A DNA stretch of 56,761 nucleotides from contig NZ_WEKL01000008.1 of assembly GCF_019295435.1 (NCBI RefSeq), positions 47,438 to 104,198 on the forward strand, written 5' to 3'. Shown here piece after piece: positions 1 through 9,336 of the stretch. The notes beneath the pieces were generated by a model, which was given only the letters and a program-made list of their open reading frames with translations, did no database searches and had not been told where the DNA came from. Positions within the stretch are counted from its first letter, which is position 1. The number at the start of each line of letters is the position of its first letter. The translations under genes were made by a program, and so were the position numbers. Source of the stretch: Aquimarina litoralis. GTDB taxonomy: Bacteria > Bacteroidota > Bacteroidia > Flavobacteriales > Flavobacteriaceae.

Positions 1-1720
1 TATTTGTAGCACTTGACCTAGATGGAAAAGGATTAATAAATCTTGAACGTGGTCTTCTAATCCTACGATTATATCCCAAAGTTATACTTTGTTTTTCTGT
101 TAATTGGTATCCTAAATTGATGGTAGGAAAGATATCCGTATATATCTTTTTGTCAAAATCTCCACTGGTTTTTTGATCAATAGTTATTCTTGTACTTTCT
201 ACTCTTAAACCTAGTAAATAAGATAATTTTCCAGTTTTACTTCCTAATTGCGTATATCCTGCATTGACTTGCTCTTTAAACAAAAGATTGTTTGATAAAT
301 CTGTATCAGTTACAACCTGTCCATTTGTATCAAATTCAACTAAAAAATCAGTGTCTAATTCATTGAAATTCCCCCTATAACCAAGTTCAAATTGAGTTTT
401 TTTTCCGATAGGAAGTATGTAATCTGATTGTATTAAAATACGATCTTGCTTTTCTAAAGTATTAACAAGTTCTATAGTAGAAACATTTTCTTGAGTGATA
501 CGAGAATTTTCTTCTTCTTCACTATTTTCTATCTGAAAGTCGAAGGTTAATTTATGGCCATTTTCATTGAAATCTTTATTATAATTGATCGCATATTGTT
601 TTGTCATATCATCTTCAACTTCAGGATCAATACGTAGATTACTGCTCAATAGATTTCCATTTCCATCAGGTTCTGTTATTAAGTTGGAAGTATTTCTTTC
701 ATTATCACTAGATCTATATAAAAATGAAGCCGTAATAGAAGAAGAATTATTGACATACCATTCTACACCAAGGTTGGTATTTAATCCTTTTCGAATTCTG
801 TCAAAATCTCTTTTTTCGTTAAGAAAAGTATCAGGATTATCTACATCAGTATCTGGATCAATATTAAAAAAACGAGTTTCCGATAGTGAATTACCTGGAA
901 CTTCTCGATAATTATATCCAGATGTAGTAAAAAAATTCAGATCTCCTGTACGATAATTTATATTTCCAGAAATCCCTGCTTGTAACGGAAATCCGGTATT
1001 TACAGTAAGAGCTCCATTTAGCCCTTGTAATTTACTTCTTCTTAGAATGATATTCAATATTCCAGCAGTTCCTTCCGCATCATAACGTGCTGATGGTGAG
1101 GTAATCACTTCTACTCGCTCAATAGATTCAGCTGGTAATTGTCGAAGTGCATCTGTACTGTTCAATCCAACGAGTCCTGAAGGCTTTCCATTGATCAAAA
1201 TCCTTACATTATCATTACCTCGTAAAGCAACATTTCCTTCCACATCAACGGATACTGATGGAACATTATCTAATACATCGCTTACAGTACCACCACTAAC
1301 AGTAAGATCTTTACCGACGTTGTATATTTTTTTATCTAACTTTATTTCTACCGTTGTCTTTTCCGCGATTACTACAACATCATCCAGTGATTCTGTATCT
1401 AAACTTAATGAAATCGTACCTAGGTTAGTATTAGTAAATAGCTTTTGCTTGGATAAGGTTATGGTTTTGAAAGATATGTACTCTACGGATACATTATAAA
1501 TAGCAGCTGGAACTTCAATTGTAAAATTCCCATTACTTTCCGTTATTCCACCTGTAATTACTTTGTTTTCTTTCGGATTTATAAATGAAATAGTTGCATA
1601 TTCTAGAGGTTCATTAGTTTCTTTATCAATAACTTTCCCCGTAACTTTTATTGTTTTTCGTTGACTAAAAGATGTAAATCCAATAAAGAGGGTTAGTAAC
1701 AGTAGGATAATTTTCCACAT
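1..1720 (-). CDS. TonB-dependent receptor, outer membrane beta-barrel family (3' end outside window)
   Basis: About 573 codons are visible from the ATG at 1720; the C-terminus lies beyond base 1. The protein opens with a signal peptide (MWKIILLLLTLFIGFTSFSQ). A carboxypeptidase-regulatory-like beta-sandwich follows (about residues 25-105, with 'VIDKETNEPLEYATISF'), then a TonB plug (about 125-220, with 'VLDNVPSVSVDVEGNV' and 'RVEVITSPSARYDAEGTAG'), then the beginning of the barrel. This domain order is that of the PF14905-type outer-membrane receptors of Bacteroidota, which import ligands across the outer membrane using TonB energy. The ligand cannot be told from sequence. A -7 box (TATTTTTG) lies 18 nt upstream of the start. 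The next gene is divergent, so no operon partner is visible. Confidence 0.88.
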   Translation of the reverse strand, partial: MWKIILLLLTLFIGFTSFSQRKTIKVTGKVIDKETNEPLEYATISFINPKENKVITGGITESNGNFTIEVPAAIYNVSVEYISFKTITLSKQKLFTNTNLGTISLSLDTESLDDVVVIAEKTTVEIKLDKKIYNVGKDLTVSGGTVSDVLDNVPSVSVDVEGNVALRGNDNVRILINGKPSGLVGLNSTDALRQLPAESIERVEVITSPSARYDAEGTAGILNIILRRSKLQGLNGALTVNTGFPLQAGISGNINYRTGDLNFFTTSGYNYREVPGNSLSETRFFNIDPDTDVDNPDTFLNEKRDFDRIRKGLNTNLGVEWYVNNSSSITASFLYRSSDNERNTSNLITEPDGNGNLLSSNLRIDPEVEDDMTKQYAINYNKDFNENGHKLTFDFQIENSEEEENSRITQENVSTIELVNTLEKQDRILIQSDYILPIGKKTQFELGYRGNFNELDTDFLVEFDTNGQVVTDTDLSNNLLFKEQVNAGYTQLGSKTGKLSYLLGLRVESTRITIDQKTSGDFDKKIYTDIFPTINLGYQLTEKQSITLGYNRRIRRPRSRFINPFPSRSSATN

Positions 1721-1738
1721 ATTTTTTGTATTGGTGGC

Positions 1739-1746
1739 CAAAAATA
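1739..1746 (-). promoter_or_regulatory. Putative -7 promoter box for the TonB receptor
   Basis: TATTTTTG on the minus strand matches the Bacteroidota -7 consensus TAnnTTTG, 18 nt before the ATG at 1720. No clear TTG -33 element is seen at the usual spacing. Confidence 0.5.
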
Positions 1747-1926
1747 TGATTCGACTTTGCGGATATCGGTTAAAGCACTGTTAAATAATATAAGAAGCTT
1801 TTAGTCAGTTGATTATGAAATTAAATTGTTAAAAAAAATTAACAGAAATATAATTTATGTAAATCTTATTAAGATTTGAAAGAATTTAGTTACAATAATA
1901 ATAGTGCAAAATCCGTTAGCGTTTTT

Positions 1927-1934
1927 TAGTTTTG
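1927..1934 (+). promoter_or_regulatory. Putative -7 promoter box for the 1994 gene
   Basis: TAGTTTTG fits TAnnTTTG, 59 nt before the ATG at 1994. It lies inside the upstream in-frame extension that could begin at the GTG at 1904. Transcription starting just downstream would exclude that extension, so the box supports the later start. Confidence 0.5.
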
Positions 1935-1993
1935 CACATAATCTGGCGGAAAAAAGCTTAAAAAAAACATCACAAATTAATAAAACAGGGTTT

Positions 1994-2551
1994 ATGAAAA
2001 AACTTTTTGCAAACAAGACTCTATTGTTACTATTATTTATTGTTGGTTCATCTCTATCATCATATTCTCAAAGTCATAAATTGGCACTTTCATTAACTGG
2101 AGGTTATGTCGATAGTGGTTTTGGAGGTTTAGCTACTTTGGACTACAAAGTAAATGAGTTTGACTATCTACAGTTTGGTTTACAAGGTAATTTTACAAAT
2201 TTAGAAGTTCAGAATATAGATGTTCCAGTAAATCTCTATGCATTCAATGCAGGTTTCTTTTTCGATGTTCTTAGAAATAATAAAAGAACTTTTGCTCTTT
2301 CTCTAGGAGCTGGAGGAACGGTGGGTAGTGAGATTATAAATAGCGGTGATACAAAACTTGAGAACAATCAGGATTTAGATTTAGATCCTAGTAAAATTGT
2401 TTTTGGAGCTTATGCAGGTATTGATGCTGATATTTTTTTAATACCTACTATTGCGATCAACATTAAAGCTCAAGAGATATATCATTTCAATAGTGAAATA
2501 GGAGAGTTGACACCTTATTTTGGTGTTGGTGTGAAATTAATATTGAAGTAA
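1994..2551 (+). CDS. Small outer-membrane beta-barrel protein
   Basis: The protein is 185 aa from ATG 1994. The signal peptide is MKKLFANKTLLLLLFIVGSS, with cleavage likely after 'SYSQ'. The mature part alternates hydrophobic and polar residues in short Gly-rich strands ('LALSLTGGYVDSGFGGLATL', 'LSLGAGGTVGSEI') and ends 'FGVGVKLILK', with a terminal strand pattern typical of 8-10-stranded outer-membrane barrels. An in-frame GTG at 1904 would add 30 residues ahead of the signal peptide, but a promoter box falls inside that extension, so ATG 1994 is preferred. The lipoprotein gene starts 49 nt downstream on the same strand without a terminator between, suggesting co-transcription. No specific family or ligand is recognised. 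Confidence 0.7.
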   Translation: MKKLFANKTLLLLLFIVGSSLSSYSQSHKLALSLTGGYVDSGFGGLATLDYKVNEFDYLQFGLQGNFTNLEVQNIDVPVNLYAFNAGFFFDVLRNNKRTFALSLGAGGTVGSEIINSGDTKLENNQDLDLDPSKIVFGAYAGIDADIFLIPTIAINIKAQEIYHFNSEIGELTPYFGVGVKLILK

Positions 2552-2600
2552 CCTATTGATATATTTTGATATTAAGATTTAAAAATTACAATAAAATTAA

Positions 2601-5237
2601 ATGAAGAAAACTTTTCAATATACAGTATACGGGTTAGTTTCTATTTTCTTAATGATTGCCTGTAACAAAGAGATCACAGAAGATTTGTTAATATTTTTTA
2701 AAGTAGAATTTAGTGAGACAAATTTTGAGGCATTTATTAACACTGAAGAAGAAACTAAGTTTAGTATAGTAGGAGTTGATGATGTTTCTGCTGGTGATTA
2801 TCAAATCAAATATGATGTTACCGAGGGTGCAGGATCTTATTTTTTGAATGATGTGGAGATTCCAGGAAATCAATTTATTGATTTACCAAATGGTCCTGAT
2901 TTTACTTTAGAATTTGTTGGTACTACTGTAGGTACCAGTAGGGTTTTGATTACTTTAAGGGATCAACAGGAAAGAGAAGAGGCATTTGAGTTAACCTATA
3001 ATGTAAATGATACGGATTTTACTTTCGATGTTACACCAAGTTCAGAAATGACATTCGTTACAGGAGAAATTGACTTGAATCTTTCAATAGAAGAAATTAG
3101 CACAGCAACTTATGAAATTGGGTATACTTTTGTTACACCAACAGATACAGATGCTGCAGGAACAGGTACAATCAGTGTTAATGGAACTGCGTTAGAACCC
3201 GATACCTTAAGAAGCATCAATGTAGGTGAATCACTTTGGAAATTTGAAGGGTTAACAGTTGGAACTGTTGATGTAGAATTTACCGTGACTAGTAGCTTGG
3301 GAATTTCCAAAACAGAATTGCTTAGCATTGCAATTGGTGAAACTCCAGATTTTACCTTTTCAGCTACTATTGTAGATAGCACGAATCCTACATTAACTAC
3401 GAATTCTGGTGCTGCGATCAATTTTAATATAACCGAAACAGTAGGAATGTCGAGTTATGTAATGAATTATAGTTCTTCTAATACAGGTAATCTTGTATAT
3501 GGTGGAGATACGTTTGCGCCAGGAGATGATATTCCTGTTCAGGTTGGTGAAAGTATTGGTACTTATGTAGGTACTGTTGCAGGAGAACATATGATAGAAT
3601 TTAGGGTTGCCAATGCTAACACAGTTGCTATTTCAAGAGAAGCTTCTATAACCTTAAATTATACAGATCCTGATGGCACGCCACCAGTTATTGAATTAGT
3701 TGGCGATGCAGAAATCACGATTAATGTTGGGGATGTGTTTAATGATCCAGGAGCGACTGCTACCGATGATATTGACGGTGATATCTCTGCAAATATTACT
3801 GTTGCTGGATCCGTAAATGTAAATGTTCCAGGAACTTATACTTTGGTATACAGTGTGCAAGATTCTTCTGGAAATACGGCTACGGTTGAACGAGTTGTGA
3901 TTGTCGTAGATAATATTTCACCCGTGATTACCATTTTAGGAGATAATCCTTTAATAATAAGACAAGGAGATGCTTTTAATGATCCAGGAGCTACTGCTAC
4001 TGATAATATAGATGGTGATATTACTTCGGAGATTCAAGTTACTGGAACTGTAAATGCAAATGTAGTAGGAACTTATCAATTGACCTATACGGTAAGCGAC
4101 GCTGCTGGAAATCAGGATTCTGCGGTAAGAACGGTAAATGTCGTAAGTGATGATCCTCCTGTAATAACTATAGTAGGAGATAATCCGTTAGAAATTAGTT
4201 TTGGTGCTACTTTTACAGATCCAGGAGCTACTGCAACAGATGATATTGACGGAGATATAACAGATCAAATACAGGTAACTGGTTCGGTTGATGTTAACAC
4301 TATTGGCTCTTATACTTTGGTGTATTCTGTAACAGATTCTTCAAATAATACTGTTGAAGTTACTAGAACTGTGAATGTTATTGATAATACTAGTCCAGTA
4401 ATAGAATTGGTGGGATCTAATCCTTTCAATGTGAATATAAGTACTGCCTTTAATGATCCAGGCGCTACTGCTACTGATAATGTTGATGGAGATTTAACAG
4501 CAGATATTACAGTTTCAGGATCTGTCGACGTTGATACTCCTGGTGATTATGTGTTAACATATAGTGTTACAGATTCTTCTAATAATACTGCCACAACGAC
4601 AAGAACTGTTAGAGTAATAGATAATATAGCTCCAGTTATTACTTTAAATGGAGCATCTACAATTACGGTTCAACAAGGAGGAAGCTATACCGATCCAGGA
4701 GCTACCGCTTCGGATAATGTCGATGGAGATATTACTACTTCTATACAAACAACAGGTAATGTGAATTTGAATGTACCTGGAACGTATACAATAGCGTATA
4801 ATGTACAGGACGCTGCAGGAAATAATGCCGTGGAAGTGGTTCGTACGGTGATTGTGGAATCTAATATTAATTTTAATAGAGCTACAGGAATTCTTACTGC
4901 ACCAGCTGGTTCTTCAGTTGAAGTTACTATGAATTCTGGAGGAGATACAAGTGGTAATGCAAATATCCAAGCTTTCGATCAAAATAATAATAACTTAGGT
5001 GTTGGGATTACTTGTTGGGGCTTAGGTCCTGGAGAATTATGCTTAATTGATGATGGTGATGGAGATACTGCTTCAACTTCGTTTAATTTTACTATGCCTG
5101 CTGATGGAATGGCAAGGTTTACTGGTTCACATGATCCAGCAGCTGGATCCTCAGGTAGTGGAACAAGCTTTAGTATTAGTGTAGCTGGAGAAGTTTTTAA
5201 TGGTACAATGAGCGCTTCTAATGGAATACCTCAATAA
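2601..5237 (+). CDS. Surface lipoprotein with three N-terminal Ig-like and five DUF5011-type repeats
   Basis: 878 aa. A lipoprotein signal ends at Cys21 (LMIAC) and is followed by NKEITED; acidic residues after the lipid Cys suggest surface export in Bacteroidota. Residues about 30-355 hold three beta-sandwich units of about 100 residues ('YQIKYDVTEGAGSYFLNDVE', 'YEIGYTFVTPTDT', 'YVMNYSSSNTGNLVYGGDTF'), whose pattern recalls the DUF3872/TraQ Ig-like fold. Residues about 360-755 hold five tandem copies of about 79 aa starting 'PVIELVG' or 'PVITILG' with the core 'DPGATATDDIDGDI', characteristic of DUF5011 (bacterial surface Ig-like). A Cys-containing C-terminal beta domain follows. There is no T9SS sorting domain. 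The likely role is structural or adhesive at the cell surface, perhaps together with the barrel encoded just upstream. The partner is inference. Confidence 0.8.
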   Translation: MKKTFQYTVYGLVSIFLMIACNKEITEDLLIFFKVEFSETNFEAFINTEEETKFSIVGVDDVSAGDYQIKYDVTEGAGSYFLNDVEIPGNQFIDLPNGPDFTLEFVGTTVGTSRVLITLRDQQEREEAFELTYNVNDTDFTFDVTPSSEMTFVTGEIDLNLSIEEISTATYEIGYTFVTPTDTDAAGTGTISVNGTALEPDTLRSINVGESLWKFEGLTVGTVDVEFTVTSSLGISKTELLSIAIGETPDFTFSATIVDSTNPTLTTNSGAAINFNITETVGMSSYVMNYSSSNTGNLVYGGDTFAPGDDIPVQVGESIGTYVGTVAGEHMIEFRVANANTVAISREASITLNYTDPDGTPPVIELVGDAEITINVGDVFNDPGATATDDIDGDISANITVAGSVNVNVPGTYTLVYSVQDSSGNTATVERVVIVVDNISPVITILGDNPLIIRQGDAFNDPGATATDNIDGDITSEIQVTGTVNANVVGTYQLTYTVSDAAGNQDSAVRTVNVVSDDPPVITIVGDNPLEISFGATFTDPGATATDDIDGDITDQIQVTGSVDVNTIGSYTLVYSVTDSSNNTVEVTRTVNVIDNTSPVIELVGSNPFNVNISTAFNDPGATATDNVDGDLTADITVSGSVDVDTPGDYVLTYSVTDSSNNTATTTRTVRVIDNIAPVITLNGASTITVQQGGSYTDPGATASDNVDGDITTSIQTTGNVNLNVPGTYTIAYNVQDAAGNNAVEVVRTVIVESNINFNRATGILTAPAGSSVEVTMNSGGDTSGNANIQAFDQNNNNLGVGITCWGLGPGELCLIDDGDGDTASTSFNFTMPADGMARFTGSHDPAAGSSGSGTSFSISVAGEVFNGTMSASNGIPQ
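3680..4860 (+). repeat. Five tandem DUF5011-type coding repeats, about 237 bp each
   Basis: Units begin near 3680, 3919, 4155, 4393 and 4630, giving a period of about 236-239 bp (79 codons). Each encodes an Ig-like module with the core DPGATA(T/S)D(D/N)(I/V)DGD. The copies differ in codon usage, so they are old protein-level repeats rather than recent DNA duplications. Confidence 0.85.
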
Positions 5238-5267
5238 AAAATTAAACAATAGTATATTATAGTTAAC

Positions 5268-5302
5268 AAAAAAACCTCGAAAATTATTTTCGAGGTTTTT
5301 TT
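5268..5302. terminator. Bidirectional hairpin terminator
   Basis: The stem AAACCTCGAAAA / TTTTCGAGGTTT is flanked by A and T runs. It lies between the convergent Ig-repeat lipoprotein and arsC-like genes and can serve both. Confidence 0.85.
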
Positions 5303-5303
5303 G

Positions 5304-5645
5304 TTATAAGATATCGATAACTTTCTCTGGAGGTCTACCAATAATAGCCTTATTATTTTTTATTACAATTGGTCTTTCAATTAATTTTGGATGATCAATC
5401 ATCGCTTTTACCACTTCTTCATTAGTAAGTTGTTTTCCTTTGAATTCTTGTTTCCAGATTGCTTCATTTTTTCTTACTAAATCTATTGGCTCTACACCTA
5501 ATAGAGTAATAATGTCTGCTAATTCATCCTCTGTTAAAGGATTTTCTAAATATTTAATGATCTGTAAATCCTCTTTTTTTTCTTCTAGAATAGAAAGACA
5601 TTGTCTGGATTTACTACATCTAGGATTATGATATATTGTCGTCAT
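5304..5645 (-). CDS. arsC: ArsC-family reductase (glutaredoxin-dependent arsenate reductase-like)
   Basis: 113 aa, the usual size for the ArsC/Spx thioredoxin-like family. It begins MTTIYHNPRCSKSRQCL, with catalytic Cys10 in the HNPRCSKSR loop. The C-terminal motif 'RPIVIKNNKAIIGRPPEKV' carries the arginines that bind the oxyanion in true ArsC. The ORF starts 5 nt after the prfB stop on the same strand, so it is almost certainly co-transcribed with prfB. No arsenite pump or ArsR regulator is nearby. A housekeeping redox role (YffB/ArsC-like) is therefore as plausible as arsenate resistance. The gene ends at a strong shared terminator. Confidence 0.85.
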   Translation of the reverse strand: MTTIYHNPRCSKSRQCLSILEEKKEDLQIIKYLENPLTEDELADIITLLGVEPIDLVRKNEAIWKQEFKGKQLTNEEVVKAMIDHPKLIERPIVIKNNKAIIGRPPEKVIDIL

Positions 5646-5650
5646 ATTTT

Positions 5651-6749
5651 TTAATCTTCATTTTTTTGTCCCATCATCATAAGATATGCTTTCAAAAAAG
5701 CATCTATGTTTCCATCCATAACTGAATCAACATTTCCAGTTTCTTCAGCTGTTCTCACATCTTTTACCAATTTGTATGGATGCATTACGTAATTTCGAAT
5801 TTGAGATCCCCATTCGATTTTCATTTTGGAAGCTTCAATTTCGTCGCGCTGTGCTTGTCTTTTTTTAAGTTCAAGCTCGAAAAGTTGAGATTTAAGCATT
5901 TGTAAAGCTTTTTCTCTATTATCGTGTTGAGATCTAGAATCAGAACAAGATATTTGAATTCCAGTAGGGAAGTGGGTTAGCTGTACTTTAGTTTCTACTT
6001 TATTCACATTTTGACCACCAGCTCCACTAGATCTTGAGGTGATAATTTCATAATCAGAGGAATTGATATCTATTTCTATACTATCATCTGCCAATGGGTA
6101 AACATATATAGAAGCGAAAGAAGTGTGTCTCTTAGCATTACTATCAAAAGGAGATATCCGTACTAATCTATGAACTCCATTTTCTCCTTTTAACCATCCA
6201 AAAGCATACTCACCTTCAATTTCTAAAGTAACTGTTTTAATACCAGCAACATCACCTTCCTGATAATTCAATTCTTTTACTTTATACCCTTGTTTTTCGG
6301 CCCACATGAGGTACATTCGCATTAGCATACTAGCCCAATCACAACTTTCAGTTCCACCTGCACCTGCAGTAATTTGAAGAACAGCACTCATGCTATCACC
6401 TTCGTCACTTAACATGTTTTTGAATTCAAGATGTTCTATTAAATCAAGTGCAGTTTCGTGGCTTTTGCTAACTTCCTCTTCGGTGGCATCACCTTCTTTA
6501 TAAAATTCAAATAAAATTTCGAGATCGTCAATTAAGCTTATACTTTTTTCATACTCAGAAACCCATTTTTTCTCTGAGTTTAAAGCACGCATTAGTTTTT
6601 CTGCTTCTTGAGCATCATCCCAAAAATCAGGAGCATATGTTTTTTCTTCTTCGTTGGCTATTTGAATAAGTTTGGCATCAATGTCAAAGATACCTCCTTA
6701 ACGCAACCAGGCGCTCTCTAAGATCTTGTAAAGTCTCAGTATTGATCAT
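5651..6749 (-). CDS. prfB: Peptide chain release factor 2 with programmed +1 frameshift
   Basis: The gene starts at ATG 6749 ([20 protein letters not shown]), reads 21 sense codons, meets an in-frame UGA at 6686-6684, and continues in the +1 frame from GAC at 6685 to the TAA at 5651. The product is 365 aa, the standard RF2 length. It has the SPF stop-codon recognition tripeptide ('[15 protein letters not shown]') and the universal GGQ motif ('[13 protein letters not shown]') for peptidyl-tRNA hydrolysis. RF2 recognises UGA and UAA. The frameshift site provides the classic autoregulation: low RF2 allows slippage past the UGA and more RF2. Starting at the internal Met (6592) would lose the N-terminal helical domain. 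It heads an operon with the arsC-like gene. Confidence 0.96.
6683..6698 (-). promoter_or_regulatory. prfB programmed +1 frameshift site
   Basis: On the minus strand the site reads AGGAGGTATCTTTGAC. An internal Shine-Dalgarno-like AGGAGG (6698-6693), a 3-nt spacer and the slippery CTT-TGA-C follow the same arrangement as the E. coli site. The bypassed base is the T at 6686. The strong Shine-Dalgarno-like element is notable in a genome whose starts generally lack one. Confidence 0.95.
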
Positions 6750-6767
6750 ATTTCAATTATTTTTTGA

Positions 6768-6775
6768 CAAAAATA
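6768..6775 (-). promoter_or_regulatory. Putative -7 promoter box for prfB
   Basis: TATTTTTG on the minus strand, 18 nt before the prfB ATG at 6749, matches TAnnTTTG. Confidence 0.5.
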
Positions 6776-6798
6776 GGATTTAACAATTCAGTAGGAAA

Positions 6799-6806
6799 TA
6801 ATTTTG
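6799..6806 (+). promoter_or_regulatory. Putative -7 promoter box for the metalloprotease gene
   Basis: TAATTTTG matches TAnnTTTG, 51 nt before ATG 6858. It overlaps an in-frame TTG at 6804 that could otherwise be taken as a start. Confidence 0.5.
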
Positions 6807-6857
6807 CTATTATTTTATAGTTTTAATTTTTTTGTAATTCACATTAATCATTCTTAC

Positions 6858-9272
6858 ATGAGATTGTATATAACCATCCTGTTTTTAATAATTAGTCAAT
6901 TAATTTCAGCCCAATTTTTAGATAAACAAAAGGACTTAAAGTCTTTTGAAGGTTTTTTTAACTTTTATTATAGTGAGCAAAAAGATGCTATCTATTTAGA
7001 AGTTGATCAATTAGATACCGAGTTTTTATACGTTCATTCTTTAGCTTCAGGCTTAGGTTCAAATGATATAGGTTTGGATAGAGGGCAAATAGGAAATGGA
7101 GTTATCGTAAAGTTTAAAAAAGCTGGTAATAAATTATTGTTAGTTCAACCTAATCAGAGATATAGAGCGATAACAGAAAATAAGTTAGAGAAAAAAAGTG
7201 TTGAACAAGCATTTGCAAAATCCATTTTATTTGGTTTTCCCATAAAAGAAAAAAAAGGAGAGAATTATATTATTGATTTATCACCTTTTTTAATGCAAGA
7301 TACTCATGATGTTATTGGTAGATTAAAAAACATGAATGAAGGAAACTATAGTGTAGATAAAACTAAAAGCGCTATTAGTCTAGAAAGAACCAAAGCTTTT
7401 CCTAAAAATGTTGAGTTTGAGTCTTTATTAACGTATAAAGGAATTCCAAAAGGTGGAAATGTTTGGTCTGTTGCTCCAGATCCAAAACTTCTAACAGTTA
7501 TTCAGCATCACTCATTTGTTCAATTGCCAGATAATAATTACAAAAAAAGAGTATTCGACCCAAGAAGTGGAGCACTTTCAATATCCTATTTGGACTATGC
7601 AACTCCAATTCAAGAACCGATCGTAAAAAGGTATATCAAACGACATCGATTAGAAAAGAAAAATCCTGAATTAAAAGTAAGTGAAGCTAAAGAACCAATA
7701 ATATATTATTTAGATCCTGGTACACCTGAACCAGTAAGATCGGCATTATTAGATGGAGCAAGATGGTGGAATGAAGCCTATGAAGCTATTGGTTTTAAGA
7801 ATGCTTTTCAAGTAAAAATGCTTCCGGAAGATGCGGATCCAATGGATCTTAGATATAATGTAATTCAATGGGTACATCGCTCAACAAGAGGATGGAGTTA
7901 TGGGGCAAGTGTTGTAGATCCCAGAACTGGAGAAATATTAAAAGGACATGTAAGTTTAGGAAGTTTAAGGATTAGACAAGATTTCCTTATTGCGCAGGCT
8001 TTATCAAATAAGCCTTTTGCAACCAGTGATTCCAATTACCAACCTATGTTAGAAATGGCATTAGCCAGAATTAGACAGTTATCAGCACATGAAGTAGGAC
8101 ATACTATTGGTTTTGCTCATAATTTTGCTGCTAGTACAAACAATAGAGCTTCGGTAATGGATTATCCCCATCCAACAATTAATATAAAGGATAATCAGAT
8201 TGATTTTTCTAACGCCTACGATACCAAAATAGGTGTTTGGGATAAAGTTACTGTTGCTTACAGTTATTCTGAATTTGATAATAATATTAATGAGAAACAA
8301 CAATTAGATAAAATATTGTCTGATGCATATGCCTCTGGATTACGCTTTATTTCTGATAGTGATGCTAGACCGCGAGGAGGAGCACATGGATTAGCACATT
8401 TATGGGATAATGGAAGCAATGCTGCAGAAGAATTAAAAAACGTTTTGCAAGTAAGAAACCTTGCAATGAAAAATTTTTCAGAAGATAATATTAGAAGTGG
8501 TGAACCTTATTCTGTTTTAGAAGATGTATTTGTTCCCTTATATTTTTATCATAGATATCAAACAGAAGCTGCGGTAAAATTAGTAGGAGGTTTGAATTAT
8601 AATTATGCTACCAAAGGAGACGGACAAACTATTGTAGAAGTAATTTCGGCAAGAGAACAAAAAGAAGCATTAGATCAAATTCTTTATACATTATCTCCAG
8701 AAGTTTTGGCAATTCCAGAAAGTAAATTGAAGCTATTTCCACCTAGAGCTTTTGGTTATGGTCGAACTAGAGAGTCGTTTAAAGGGAATACAGGTGTTGG
8801 ATTTGATGCATTAAGTGCTGCTTCAACAGCTAGTGATATGAGTTTATCTTTGTTACTAAATTCAGAAAGAATTTCGAGATTAGTTCAACAAAGTAGTTTG
8901 TATGAAAATCAATTAGAGCCATCAGAGGTAATGGATAAGCTTATTCAAAAGGTTTTTAATTCAAAACCAAAAAATAAGTATCATAATGAAATACAACAGG
9001 TAGTAAAAAATAATACACTTAAACACCTAATGAATCTCGCGAACAATACAAATAGTTATCCTCAAGTACAAGCAATAGCTCATAATTCACTACAAAAAAT
9101 ACGCTCTTTGTTAACTTCTGGAAAAACAAAAGATTTGGATCTGGTGTACAACAATTATTATTTAAAGCAGATTGAAGATTTTATGAGAAAACCTGATCAA
9201 TTTACATTAATTCCTTCTCCAAAAATTCCTGATGGTTCTCCTATTGGAAGTTTTCAATGTACCTTGCACTGA
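6858..9272 (+). CDS. Exported zinc metalloprotease (DUF5117/DUF4953 type)
   Basis: 804 aa from ATG 6858. The signal peptide MRLYITILFLIISQLISAQ fixes this start over a TTG 54 nt upstream, which lies inside a promoter box. An N-terminal DUF5117-like beta region (about 20-280) precedes the protease domain. The zinc site HEVGHTIGFAHN starts at about residue 411, giving HExxHxxGxxH with three His ligands and the catalytic Glu. 'SVMDYPHP' downstream is the Met-turn of metzincins. The C-terminal half matches DUF4953-type proteins of Bacteroidota. It probably acts in the periplasm or at the outer membrane, since no T9SS domain or lipobox is seen. Substrates are unknown. The gene appears monocistronic, with 64 nt to the next gene. 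Confidence 0.85.
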   Translation: MRLYITILFLIISQLISAQFLDKQKDLKSFEGFFNFYYSEQKDAIYLEVDQLDTEFLYVHSLASGLGSNDIGLDRGQIGNGVIVKFKKAGNKLLLVQPNQRYRAITENKLEKKSVEQAFAKSILFGFPIKEKKGENYIIDLSPFLMQDTHDVIGRLKNMNEGNYSVDKTKSAISLERTKAFPKNVEFESLLTYKGIPKGGNVWSVAPDPKLLTVIQHHSFVQLPDNNYKKRVFDPRSGALSISYLDYATPIQEPIVKRYIKRHRLEKKNPELKVSEAKEPIIYYLDPGTPEPVRSALLDGARWWNEAYEAIGFKNAFQVKMLPEDADPMDLRYNVIQWVHRSTRGWSYGASVVDPRTGEILKGHVSLGSLRIRQDFLIAQALSNKPFATSDSNYQPMLEMALARIRQLSAHEVGHTIGFAHNFAASTNNRASVMDYPHPTINIKDNQIDFSNAYDTKIGVWDKVTVAYSYSEFDNNINEKQQLDKILSDAYASGLRFISDSDARPRGGAHGLAHLWDNGSNAAEELKNVLQVRNLAMKNFSEDNIRSGEPYSVLEDVFVPLYFYHRYQTEAAVKLVGGLNYNYATKGDGQTIVEVISAREQKEALDQILYTLSPEVLAIPESKLKLFPPRAFGYGRTRESFKGNTGVGFDALSAASTASDMSLSLLLNSERISRLVQQSSLYENQLEPSEVMDKLIQKVFNSKPKNKYHNEIQQVVKNNTLKHLMNLANNTNSYPQVQAIAHNSLQKIRSLLTSGKTKDLDLVYNNYYLKQIEDFMRKPDQFTLIPSPKIPDGSPIGSFQCTLH

Positions 9273-9336
9273 GATTTTTAAAAAACACCCTAGAATTATT
9301 AACAAATTTCAAAAACTAAATTATTTATTATAAAAT

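Noticed and set aside
3680..4860. Regular repeats as a possible CRISPR array
   Set aside because: Period near 237 bp, in frame, and encoding an Ig-like module; no short identical repeats or spacers.
5304..5645. Arsenic resistance locus
   Set aside because: Only the ArsC-like gene is present, coupled to prfB; no ArsR, ArsB or Acr3 gene nearby.
6683..6749. In-frame TGA early in prfB as a pseudogene or sequencing error
   Set aside because: The stop lies in a textbook AGGAGG-TAT-CTT-TGA-C slippage context and the merged product has normal RF2 length and motifs.
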